Positions 6,471-11,590 of a stretch of 31,703 nucleotides of DNA are shown one piece after another. Each line of letters opens with the position of its first letter. Position 1 is the first letter of the stretch. The position numbers and the translations under genes were made by a program. The notes beneath the pieces were generated by a model, which was given only the letters and a program-made list of their open reading frames with translations, searched no databases and was not told the DNA's origin. Origin of the DNA: a virus; IMG/VR virus record IMGVR_UViG_3300044640_000846, positions 1-31,703 of that record. One strand, given 5' to 3'.

Positions 6471-6546
6471 TTCTGTTTGACATAAGTCAAATCGTTGTAT
6501 TCTCTGCCACAAGAATATCCGGTATATATTGTCCCCGGAAAGACTA
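6421..6546 (-). ncRNA. Structured leader RNA or small RNA upstream of the replication operon
   Basis: Between the promoter at 6551-6558 and the 93-residue gene, the leftward transcript contains three hairpins in series and no convincing ORF. In transcript order they are TCCGG/CCGGA (6539-6535 with 6522-6518), TTTGAC/GTCAAA with a 4-nt loop (6491-6476), and a terminator hairpin at 6470-6431 followed by T5. GTGGCAG, immediately after the first hairpin (6510-6504), is perfectly complementary to CTGCCAC in the loop of the terminator hairpin (6452-6446). This permits a pseudoknot or an alternative antiterminator fold. It is either an attenuator of the replication genes or a stand-alone RNA of about 115-125 nt. 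I do not recognise it as a known RNA family. Confidence 0.5.
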
Positions 6547-6550
6547 TACG

Positions 6551-6558
6551 CAAATTTA
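6551..6558 (-). promoter_or_regulatory. Bacteroidota-type promoter (TAnnTTTG) of the leader RNA
   Basis: Minus strand reads TAAATTTG, a match to TAnnTTTG, in the short gap after the lipoprotein gene. A transcript would begin near 6546 and run into the structured leader and then the replication genes. Confidence 0.55.
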
Positions 6559-6563
6559 CAAAA

Positions 6564-6773
6564 TTATTCGCATACTACAACAAATCCGGGCTGTTTGTTG
6601 CTATTCATATTTTTTACAAACTCATCATTTTCTTTTTTGCCCTGACATACCTCAGCCCAAGTTTTCGTTTGCTCTGGGTAGTCTTTGTGCCAACTCGTAC
6701 ACTTTACACATTTTGGTTTGCATCCAGAAAACGCCAAAACCATCAAAACTGAAACAAATACATATTTTCTCAT
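6564..6773 (-). CDS. Small secreted lipoprotein
   Basis: 69-residue protein from ATG 6773: MRKYVFVSVLMVLAFSGCKP. This is a textbook lipoprotein signal: basic start, hydrophobic core, and lipobox FSGC with the modified cysteine at residue 18. The mature part is about 50 residues, with a CVKC pair right after the lipobox and further cysteines near residues 43 and 68. An upstream in-frame ATG at 6875 is rejected because it would bury the signal peptide and overlap the RusA gene. In the phage context an early lipoprotein could act at the envelope, for example in superinfection exclusion, as small phage lipoproteins do elsewhere. This is inference only. Confidence 0.7.
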   Translation of the reverse strand: MRKYVFVSVLMVLAFSGCKPKCVKCTSWHKDYPEQTKTWAEVCQGKKENDEFVKNMNSNKQPGFVVVCE

Positions 6774-6792
6774 AACTTTCAAATTTACATTG

Positions 6793-7155
6793 TTAAAATT
6801 CCAAAATAATTTTGCCCTCATAGCCCCAAATCTTCTGAGCCTGAATCGTATGAACCCCTGAATCATCCTTTCCAAAACAATCCATAAAGCCCTTGACCAT
6901 GTTGTCTATATCGGGCTTGTAACGATGTGGACTGCCTTCTAACTCCCTGCACTGCTTCTGGGTGTAACTTATCGGGAAAGGCATAACGAACACAATCCGA
7001 AACGATTCTGGACACTCACGAACGCCAAAACCTTTCAGGAACATCATTACAGCCGTTTTGTATCGGGCATATTTGTGATAACGCTCATCTGTGTACTTTC
7101 CCCTCTGTGTTGTTCGCACAGCACCCATTGGGTTGATGTCAATTTCGATTCGCAT
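6793..7155 (-). CDS. rusA: RusA-family Holliday junction resolvase
   Basis: 120-residue endonuclease of the RusA family, which resolves four-way junctions during phage recombination and before packaging. The core signature is visible: HRYKPDIDNMVKGFMD (residues 78-92), with the conserved aspartates D82 and D84 and K88, then DDSGV (97-101) with the further acidic residue, and QAQKIW near 105-110. Length is typical. Start ATG 7155 is chosen over an in-frame upstream ATG at 7194 because MRIEIDINPMGAVRTT is the usual RusA N-terminus and because a TACCTTTG promoter lies only 4 nt upstream of 7155. It is the first gene of the leftward early block. Confidence 0.88.
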   Translation of the reverse strand: MRIEIDINPMGAVRTTQRGKYTDERYHKYARYKTAVMMFLKGFGVRECPESFRIVFVMPFPISYTQKQCRELEGSPHRYKPDIDNMVKGFMDCFGKDDSGVHTIQAQKIWGYEGKIILEF

Positions 7156-7159
7156 TGTG

Positions 7160-7167
7160 CAAAGGTA
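7160..7167 (-). promoter_or_regulatory. Promoter for the leftward early genes (TAnnTTTG)
   Basis: Minus strand reads TACCTTTG, ending 4 nt before the rusA ATG. Since Bacteroidota transcripts begin a few bases past this element, the start codon should be at or almost at the 5' end of the mRNA. It is divergent from the element at 7212-7219. Confidence 0.65.
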
Positions 7168-7211
7168 AACGGCATTGGCTTCAAAAGGTTTCAAAATATT
7201 TTACAAAATAC

Positions 7212-7219
7212 TACTTTTG
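7212..7219 (+). promoter_or_regulatory. Promoter for the DUF3310 gene (TAnnTTTG)
   Basis: TACTTTTG ends 4 nt before the ATG at 7224, mirroring the rusA side. The two divergent elements are 44 bp apart and probably share regulation. Confidence 0.65.
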
Positions 7220-7223
7220 CCCC

Positions 7224-7424
7224 ATGAATCATTACAAAAAACAATCAATCGAAACATTCGAAATGATGTTGAAAGTTTACGGAACGGAAAAACTCATTCA
7301 CTTTTGCGAAATAAATGCGTTTAAATATCGGATGCGTGCTGGCTATAAAGATTCTGCCGAGCAAGATATAGCCAAGGCAATCTGGTATGAGAACAAAGCG
7401 AACGAGTTGAAAGAATCAAAGTAA
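7224..7424 (+). CDS. DUF3310-like protein
   Basis: 66-residue protein that follows the DUF3310 (SaV-like) pattern of phages: NHYKKQSIETFEMM at the N-terminus, then INAFKYRMRAGYKDSAEQDI and AKAIWYENKANEL. The H-Y...IE, KY..R.g.K and KA.WY positions are all present. The family is widespread in phages and has no established biochemical role. ATG 7224 is chosen because it directly precedes the family motif and follows the TACTTTTG element; an upstream in-frame ATG at 7155 would cross the promoter region. First rightward gene; the terminase gene follows from its own promoter. Confidence 0.78.
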   Translation: MNHYKKQSIETFEMMLKVYGTEKLIHFCEINAFKYRMRAGYKDSAEQDIAKAIWYENKANELKESK

Positions 7425-7429
7425 TTTCG

Positions 7430-7437
7430 TATATTTG
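7430..7437 (+). promoter_or_regulatory. Promoter for the terminase/late genes (TAnnTTTG)
   Basis: TATATTTG within TTTCGTATATTTGCG, 21 nt before the ATG at 7459. The extended sequence TTCGTATATTTG is repeated exactly at the promoter-like site 20074-20085. Confidence 0.6.
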
Positions 7438-7458
7438 CGAAATTCAGCATTGAATCAA

Positions 7459-7986
7459 ATGGCAAAAAGACAACCAGTTAAGCCAGTAGGGTTGACCGCA
7501 CCCGAAGCGGTAAAAAATAAAGGGGGTAGACCCACAATATTTACTCAAGAATTAGCAGACCGAATCTGTGATGAAATAATGAAATCAGAAAAGGGTATTT
7601 TTGCCTTATCTGAATCACTTGATTGGTTTCCTGCACCCAGTTCTATTTATTTATGGCTTGACCAATACCCAAAGTTTTCGGAGTGTTATACGCGGAGCAA
7701 GCAAGCCCAATCAGACCGAATGGCTGAATCCTGTCTTGTTATTGCAGACGATTCAAGCGGAGATACAATCGAAACCAGCAAGGGCGTAATTGAAAATCGG
7801 GAATTTACAAGCCGTTCAAAACTCAGAGTTGAAACAAGAATGTGGCTAATGGAACGGCTCTCTCCGAAAAAATACGGTAAGTTATCACAGGAGGCAGACC
7901 CAGCAAATAATCAAGCCGAATCCTACCAACCGCCCCAAATAACCGTAACCATCAGCAAGGAAGCAATTGATAAACTAAACAAATAA
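7459..7986 (+). CDS. terS: Terminase small subunit (Sf6-like)
   Basis: 175-residue DNA-recognition subunit of the packaging motor. The sequence follows the Sf6-type small terminase layout: GGRPTIFTQELADRICDEIM, SESLDWFPAPSSIYLWLDQY as a helix-turn-helix, then FSECYTRSKQAQSDRMAESC, the IADDSSGDT motif, and RSKLRVETRMWLMERLSPKK plus YGKL. The Pro/Gln-rich C-terminus (YQPPQITVTISKEAIDKLNK) may contact the large subunit. ATG 7459 is used; a TTG eight codons upstream overlaps the promoter and adds nothing of the family. The large subunit lies 1.1 kb downstream, separated by two small genes and a methyltransferase. Confidence 0.85.
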   Translation: MAKRQPVKPVGLTAPEAVKNKGGRPTIFTQELADRICDEIMKSEKGIFALSESLDWFPAPSSIYLWLDQYPKFSECYTRSKQAQSDRMAESCLVIADDSSGDTIETSKGVIENREFTSRSKLRVETRMWLMERLSPKKYGKLSQEADPANNQAESYQPPQITVTISKEAIDKLNK

Positions 7987-7990
7987 AACC

Positions 7991-8206
7991 ATGGAAACAT
8001 TTACAGCAGATTACGCAAGACAATTAGTCGAACGCTCCAAACTGAAAGAACTTGGATTGATTCTGGCAGACATTCACAGTGTTGCCGAAACCGGAGCAAC
8101 TGAACTTGTATTGAGTTACAAGTTAAAAAACAACACTGAATTTGAGTTGAATAAACTCGGATTTGTGATTGAGAATCACGAACCGCATACCTTTATCCGG
8201 TGGTAA
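7991..8206 (+). CDS. Hypothetical small protein
   Basis: 71 residues (METFTADYARQLVERSKLKE...), an alpha helix followed by beta-strand pattern (GATELVLSYKLKNNTEFELN, LGFVIENHEPHTFIRW). No family recognised and no membrane or secretion signal. It starts 4 nt after the small terminase stop and ends 1 nt before the next gene, so it belongs to the same operon. Some phages keep packaging accessory genes between the terminase subunits; whether this is one cannot be told from the sequence. Confidence 0.65.
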   Translation: METFTADYARQLVERSKLKELGLILADIHSVAETGATELVLSYKLKNNTEFELNKLGFVIENHEPHTFIRW

Positions 8207-8207
8207 A

Positions 8208-8408
8208 ATGACCGAAGCCGAAGCCATCCAATTACATAAGATTTTGGAAACGAAAACAGCCGAATTGATGGAACATTTCGACACAGTTCAAATCGTTGTT
8301 ACACGCCACAACCGACTGGATGAAACAACTGAAATGATGGCAAAAGGTAGGGGTAATCTTTACGCTCGTTTCAGTTCCGTTGATGCGTGGCTTGAATCAA
8401 TCGAATGA
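8208..8408 (+). CDS. Hypothetical small protein
   Basis: 66 residues from ATG 8208: MTEAEAIQLHKILETKTAEL, then a strand-rich part (FDTVQIVVTRHNRLDETTEM) and FSSVDAWLESIE at the end. ATG 8208 follows the previous stop by 1 nt; an upstream in-frame ATG at 8169 would overlap the previous gene by 38 nt and is less likely. Function unknown. It precedes the methyltransferase gene by 35 nt. Confidence 0.65.
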   Translation: MTEAEAIQLHKILETKTAELMEHFDTVQIVVTRHNRLDETTEMMAKGRGNLYARFSSVDAWLESIE

Positions 8409-8443
8409 CCGAACTAAATTGAGGCAATTGCGTATAAGTCAAT

Positions 8444-9079
8444 ATGACATCAGAGGTATATTTAGAAGATTGCGTTTCAGGAATGAAGCGATATGCTGAC
8501 AATTATTTTGACTTGGCTATTGTTGACCCACCGTATGGGATTAAAAGAGATGGACACCACCAAGACAAAAAGCCAACAAACGGAGGAAGAAAGAACTTTG
8601 AATTTAAAGGATGGGATAATGCTATTCCTACTGCTGAATATTGGGGTGAATTATACAGAGTATCTAAAAATCAAATTGTGTGGGGTGCAAATTATATGAC
8701 TGAATTTTTAAAGCCTTCGATGGGGTGGATAGTTTGGAGAAAAAACAGAGGTAACTTTACTTCATCAGATGCCGAACTTGCATACACATCATATAACAAA
8801 GCATTAAGGGAATATACTAAAAACCCATTTGTTTTGATACAAGAAGGCGGAACTATACACCCTACTCAAAAGCCGATTTGCTTATATGATTTTTGTTATC
8901 AGTATGCAAAATTAGAACAAGGTAATTTGATTTTAGACACACATTTAGGCTCAGGAAGCAGTCGAATCGCAGCGTACAAAGGCGGTTTTAATTTTGTTGG
9001 ATTTGAAATAGACCGCGAGTATTTCGATAAACAAAACAGACGCTTCCACGACTTCAAATCTCAACTAAGATTGTTTTGA
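8444..9079 (+). CDS. Orphan DNA methyltransferase, DPPY type
   Basis: 211-residue S-adenosylmethionine-dependent DNA methyltransferase of the N6-adenine/N4-cytosine group. The catalytic motif IV DPPYG is at residues 28-32, near the N-terminus, HPTQKP at 139-144, and the cofactor motif I region DTHLGSGSSRIAA at 165-177. Catalytic motif before cofactor motif is the beta-class order. No restriction endonuclease is nearby, so it is likely a protective (anti-restriction) or regulatory modification enzyme; target site unknown. It lies between the small and large terminase genes, and its TGA overlaps the TTG start of the large subunit. Its codon use does not stand out by eye. Confidence 0.88.
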   Translation: MTSEVYLEDCVSGMKRYADNYFDLAIVDPPYGIKRDGHHQDKKPTNGGRKNFEFKGWDNAIPTAEYWGELYRVSKNQIVWGANYMTEFLKPSMGWIVWRKNRGNFTSSDAELAYTSYNKALREYTKNPFVLIQEGGTIHPTQKPICLYDFCYQYAKLEQGNLILDTHLGSGSSRIAAYKGGFNFVGFEIDREYFDKQNRRFHDFKSQLRLF

Positions 9080-10404
9080 CCGAACTAAACGAAGCCCAAC
9101 AGCAAGCGTATTATTTACTTCACCATTCCGAGGCTAAAGAAGTTCACATGGTTACGGGCGTTGGAGTAGGTAAAACCTTCATGCTTGGTATGGCTTCGAT
9201 ACCATTCCTATCTGTACCGAATAGCCGAGGATTAATCTGTGCTCCAACCGTACCAATGATGAAGACAGCCACCTTGCCCGGAATCGAATCGGCTTGGCAA
9301 CGGGCAGGACTTCAACCGGAACGGGATTATATCGTAAACCGCCAGATGAAGGGCGTTAAACCTTATTCCCGTATCGGTTCGGAGAATGTTATTACCTTTC
9401 GGTGGGGGTCTTATGCTGTATTAACTTCACTCGAAAATTACAACACCGTAAACGGCTCTGAGTGGGATTGGATTGTTGTGGATGAAACTCGTGATGTGCG
9501 GAACTTTGAATTTGCACTCGGTAAACTCCGGGCAAGGATGCGTGGTCAAACCTTCAAAGGATTGAACCTTACCCACAAAATCCTAACGGCTACAACTCCA
9601 CCGGACAATGTCAAGTACTATCTCGAACTCAAAGAAGCCAGTCAGGTTGAATCGAATCGAATTGCAATAGTTCAAGCCGAAAGTTATGTAAACCAACACA
9701 ACTTACCACCGGGCTATATCGAGCAGTTAGAAGCCACTCTTGACCCTCAGACATTCAAGCGTGAAGTATTGGCTCATTTGATTACCGCACAAAGCAGTAT
9801 CTACGCTTATTCATTTACCCGTTCAGTTCATGTCGGTAAGGTTGAGGAAGACCCGAACCTACCCATTTACATTTCATTCGACTTTAATGTGTCGCCAATG
9901 ACCTGTATCTATGCCCAGCACACTCCAGACAGGAAGCGAATCAGAATAATCGGAGAGGAACGGATAATAAATAGCGATGTAACCGAACTATGTCAAAGAA
10001 TAAAAACAAAATACCCTAACCAACACAGGTTGATTTTGACTGGGGACGCATCTGGAAGAAACAGAACGACAATTTCAAAAGGTCTATCCAACTGGAAAAT
10101 AATCAAAGGCGAACTGGGCGTAAGTGATGCACAGATACGACTTTTATCGGCTAATCCCCTAAGTGTTGATTATATCGTATTGCTTAATTCTATGTTGTCA
10201 AAACATGGCAACTTGATAATATCTGATACCTGCAAGTACCTGATTCAAGACATGGAGTTAATGCAACGGGCAGACGATTCGGGCAAAAAAGCACCGGACG
10301 CATTAACCGGACACTTATTCGATTGTGCCGAATATTATCTATGGACATTCCATCGGCAGTTTTTGGATAGATTTGCCAAAAAGGGTAACTTTACATCGAT
10401 ATGA
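9076..10404 (+). CDS. terL: Terminase large subunit
   Basis: 442-residue ATPase-nuclease that cuts the concatemer and pumps DNA into the prohead. ATPase: Walker A GVGVGKT (28-34), Walker B WIVVDET with D136-E137, and coupling motif TATTPP near 170. Nuclease (RNase H-like): D269 in ISFDFNVSP, D324 in LTGDASGR, D408 in PDALTGH with D416 nearby. All key residues are present. The start is TTG at 9076, overlapping the methyltransferase stop (TTGA); the next ATG is 24 codons on, just before Walker A, and would trim the N-terminus too far. The gene ends with an ATGA overlap into the next gene. Confidence 0.92.
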   Translation: MTELNEAQQQAYYLLHHSEAKEVHMVTGVGVGKTFMLGMASIPFLSVPNSRGLICAPTVPMMKTATLPGIESAWQRAGLQPERDYIVNRQMKGVKPYSRIGSENVITFRWGSYAVLTSLENYNTVNGSEWDWIVVDETRDVRNFEFALGKLRARMRGQTFKGLNLTHKILTATTPPDNVKYYLELKEASQVESNRIAIVQAESYVNQHNLPPGYIEQLEATLDPQTFKREVLAHLITAQSSIYAYSFTRSVHVGKVEEDPNLPIYISFDFNVSPMTCIYAQHTPDRKRIRIIGEERIINSDVTELCQRIKTKYPNQHRLILTGDASGRNRTTISKGLSNWKIIKGELGVSDAQIRLLSANPLSVDYIVLLNSMLSKHGNLIISDTCKYLIQDMELMQRADDSGKKAPDALTGHLFDCAEYYLWTFHRQFLDRFAKKGNFTSI

Positions 10405-10646
10405 CACACACATACGACCTCAAGATTTACAACGGCAGAGTTAAGGTTTATGTGGATGGCTTTGTTATGTTCTCGTTCAATCAAATCGACTTCTCAGGTT
10501 ATTATGCATTCAAAGACGATTCCGATTTATACGGCATTACAATCTACATGAATCGAGAAAAAGCAGGGGCACAAGAGATGGATATTTATTTCAAGACCAA
10601 ACAGAATTGGCTTAATATTTTAGAACTACTGGACAATAATTTATGA
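10401..10646 (+). CDS. Hypothetical small protein between terL and the tail chaperone
   Basis: 81 residues (MTHTYDLKIYNGRVKVYVDG...), predicted mostly beta strands with many aromatic residues (FSFNQIDFSGYYAFKDDSDL). Overlaps the large terminase gene by 4 nt and the next gene by 4 nt, so it is tightly coupled to both. No recognised domain, membrane segment or signal peptide. It may be a small virion or assembly protein, but this is a guess from location. Confidence 0.65.
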   Translation: MTHTYDLKIYNGRVKVYVDGFVMFSFNQIDFSGYYAFKDDSDLYGITIYMNREKAGAQEMDIYFKTKQNWLNILELLDNNL

Positions 10647-11185
10647 GCAACCTAAAAAACATTTACACCGACGCAAACGGCATCGAGTGGCGTTCATTTG
10701 AAACATGGGGAGATATTCCAGCCAATCGTGTTATACCTGCTGACCTTGCCGTTCGTAGGGCTTCGATGGGATTGAATCCAGAACGATTAGTTCAGGCATT
10801 TGAAGAAATTAAACAAGACTTAAACGCTGGTAAAATAGTCGATGGATTTGCCAAGTTTGACCAACTTCAAAAGCGAATAAACGACATTCCGGACGAATCG
10901 TTACTGCAAGATTTAGCCTGTGTTTTTGTCATTCATCCCGACGAAGAACCGCTCGACTTCGACCCGAAAATGCAACGAACGAAAATCGAATTGTGGAAGC
11001 AGGATGAAGAAGCAAGGTTTTTTTTTATTCAGTTGGCAGTGCGTTATACAATGGACTTATCGGACATCTCCGACGCTTATATCCGTATGCATATCCTTCA
11101 AAGGAGTTTGATGGAGTCGAGCGACCAAAGCAAGAGTATCTTTCCCTTAGCCGAAACTGGGCTGATGAGTTCTCAACCTGCGTAA
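10643..11185 (+). CDS. Probable tail assembly chaperone (short form)
   Basis: 180-residue protein directly upstream (via two micro-genes) of the tape measure gene, the usual place of the lambda G/GT-type tail assembly chaperones. N-terminus MSNLKNIYTDANGIEWRSFE; the centre IELWKQDEEARFFFIQLAVR is followed by YTMDLSDISDAYIRMHILQ, a layout I associate with this type of chaperone. After about residue 155 the sequence (SLMESSDQSKSIFPLAETGL) looks less protein-like, while the -1 frame becomes clearly coding and stays open to 11334. A run of nine T at 11018-11026 offers a T TTT TTT slippery site in the correct phase. The likely products are this short form and a frameshifted long form. Family membership is from context and layout, not from a firm match. 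Confidence 0.6.
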   Translation: MSNLKNIYTDANGIEWRSFETWGDIPANRVIPADLAVRRASMGLNPERLVQAFEEIKQDLNAGKIVDGFAKFDQLQKRINDIPDESLLQDLACVFVIHPDEEPLDFDPKMQRTKIELWKQDEEARFFFIQLAVRYTMDLSDISDAYIRMHILQRSLMESSDQSKSIFPLAETGLMSSQPA

Positions 11186-11334
11186 CCGAAGTGAACTTAT
11201 TACATCGTATGGCTTGCAACGGTTCGATTACTGAAATTAAAATGCTTGAACGAATGCCAATTGAAGAGTACGCCTCGACGATAAACGCATGGAAATACGA
11301 ATTACACTTAAAACAAAAAAGCGTTAAGGTATGA
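11008..11334 (+). CDS. -1 frame extension of the tail chaperone (long form, GT-like)
   Basis: This frame is open from 11008 to the TGA at 11332-11334. It has no ATG, GTG or TTG before GTG 11191, yet it reads as convincing protein well upstream of that: FDGVERPKQEYLSLSRNWAD from about 11107, then STCVTEVNLLHRMACNGSIT and EIKMLERMPIEEYASTINAW. It is therefore best explained as the second part of a frameshift product. A -1 slip on the T9 run (11018-11026) would give a fusion of about 230 residues; a slip nearer 11095-11112 would fit the coding appearance of both frames better, but no classic slippery heptamer is present there. A sequencing error in the T-run is the main alternative. Confidence 0.55.
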   Translation, partial: RSKVFFYSVGSALYNGLIGHLRRLYPYAYPSKEFDGVERPKQEYLSLSRNWADEFSTCVTEVNLLHRMACNGSITEIKMLERMPIEEYASTINAWKYELHLKQKSVKV

Positions 11335-11405
11335 TGGTACTAATATTTTTAATCGGAGTAATTTGCGGTATAGCACTAACAGCATTTACTTATGGCGAGC
11401 GTTAA
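11331..11405 (+). CDS. 24-residue membrane micro-protein
   Basis: ATG 11331 overlaps the TGA of the preceding frame (ATGATG). The product is MMVLIFLIGVICGIALTAFT followed by YGER: one transmembrane helix with a short polar tail. Such single-pass peptides are often membrane-active, but its size makes function unassignable. It is translationally coupled on both sides, overlapping the next ORF by 14 nt in another frame. Supported only by the start/stop overlaps and the clean hydrophobic pattern. Confidence 0.45.
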   Translation: MMVLIFLIGVICGIALTAFTYGER

Positions 11406-11517
11406 TCGAAAATATCGAAGAGGCTTGATTCGTGCCGTTATTGACGACACAGGCAAGGTAATCGGTCATGTAAAAAAGACGAATCGGGGCAAATGGGTTG
11501 ATGTGAAATTGCCATAA
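11392..11517 (+). CDS. 41-residue basic micro-protein
   Basis: ATG 11392 to TAA 11515-11517, product MASVNRKYRRGLIRAVIDDT then GKVIGHVKKTNRGKWVDVKL and P. It is highly basic, with a plausible small beta fold, and may bind nucleic acid. It overlaps the 24-residue ORF by 14 nt and ends 7 nt before the tape measure promoter. No family recognised; coding status rests on amino-acid composition and gene packing. Confidence 0.45.
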   Translation: MASVNRKYRRGLIRAVIDDTGKVIGHVKKTNRGKWVDVKLP

Positions 11518-11523
11518 TTTTCT

Positions 11524-11531
11524 TACCTTTG
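11524..11531 (+). promoter_or_regulatory. Tape measure gene promoter (TAnnTTTG)
   Basis: TACCTTTG, 59 nt upstream of the tape measure ATG. It follows directly after the stop of the 41-residue gene. Confidence 0.6.
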
Positions 11532-11535
11532 TCTT

Positions 11536-11569
11536 GTCCTCCCCGGACTTAGGCTTTCCAAGCCATATT
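11536..11569 (+). promoter_or_regulatory. Hairpin leader of the tape measure mRNA
   Basis: Two small hairpins in the untranslated leader: GTCC-TCCCC-GGAC (11536-11548) and GGCTT-TCC-AAGCC (11552-11564). The second lies in TAGGC-N6-AGCCATATT (11550-11569), a pattern repeated as TAGGC-N4-AGCCATATT in the major tail protein leader at 20213-20230. Confidence 0.45.
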
Positions 11570-11590
11570 GGGTTAAATTAAGTAAAACCG

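Noticed and set aside
6476-6491. TTTGACATAAGTCAAA as a repressor operator
   Set aside because: It is a perfect dyad and could be an operator, but it occurs once and lies inside the predicted transcript, where an RNA hairpin is the simpler reading; no repressor gene is visible.
6774-6875. Longer start for the lipoprotein gene
   Set aside because: It would put 34 residues before a complete lipoprotein signal peptide and overlap rusA by 83 nt.
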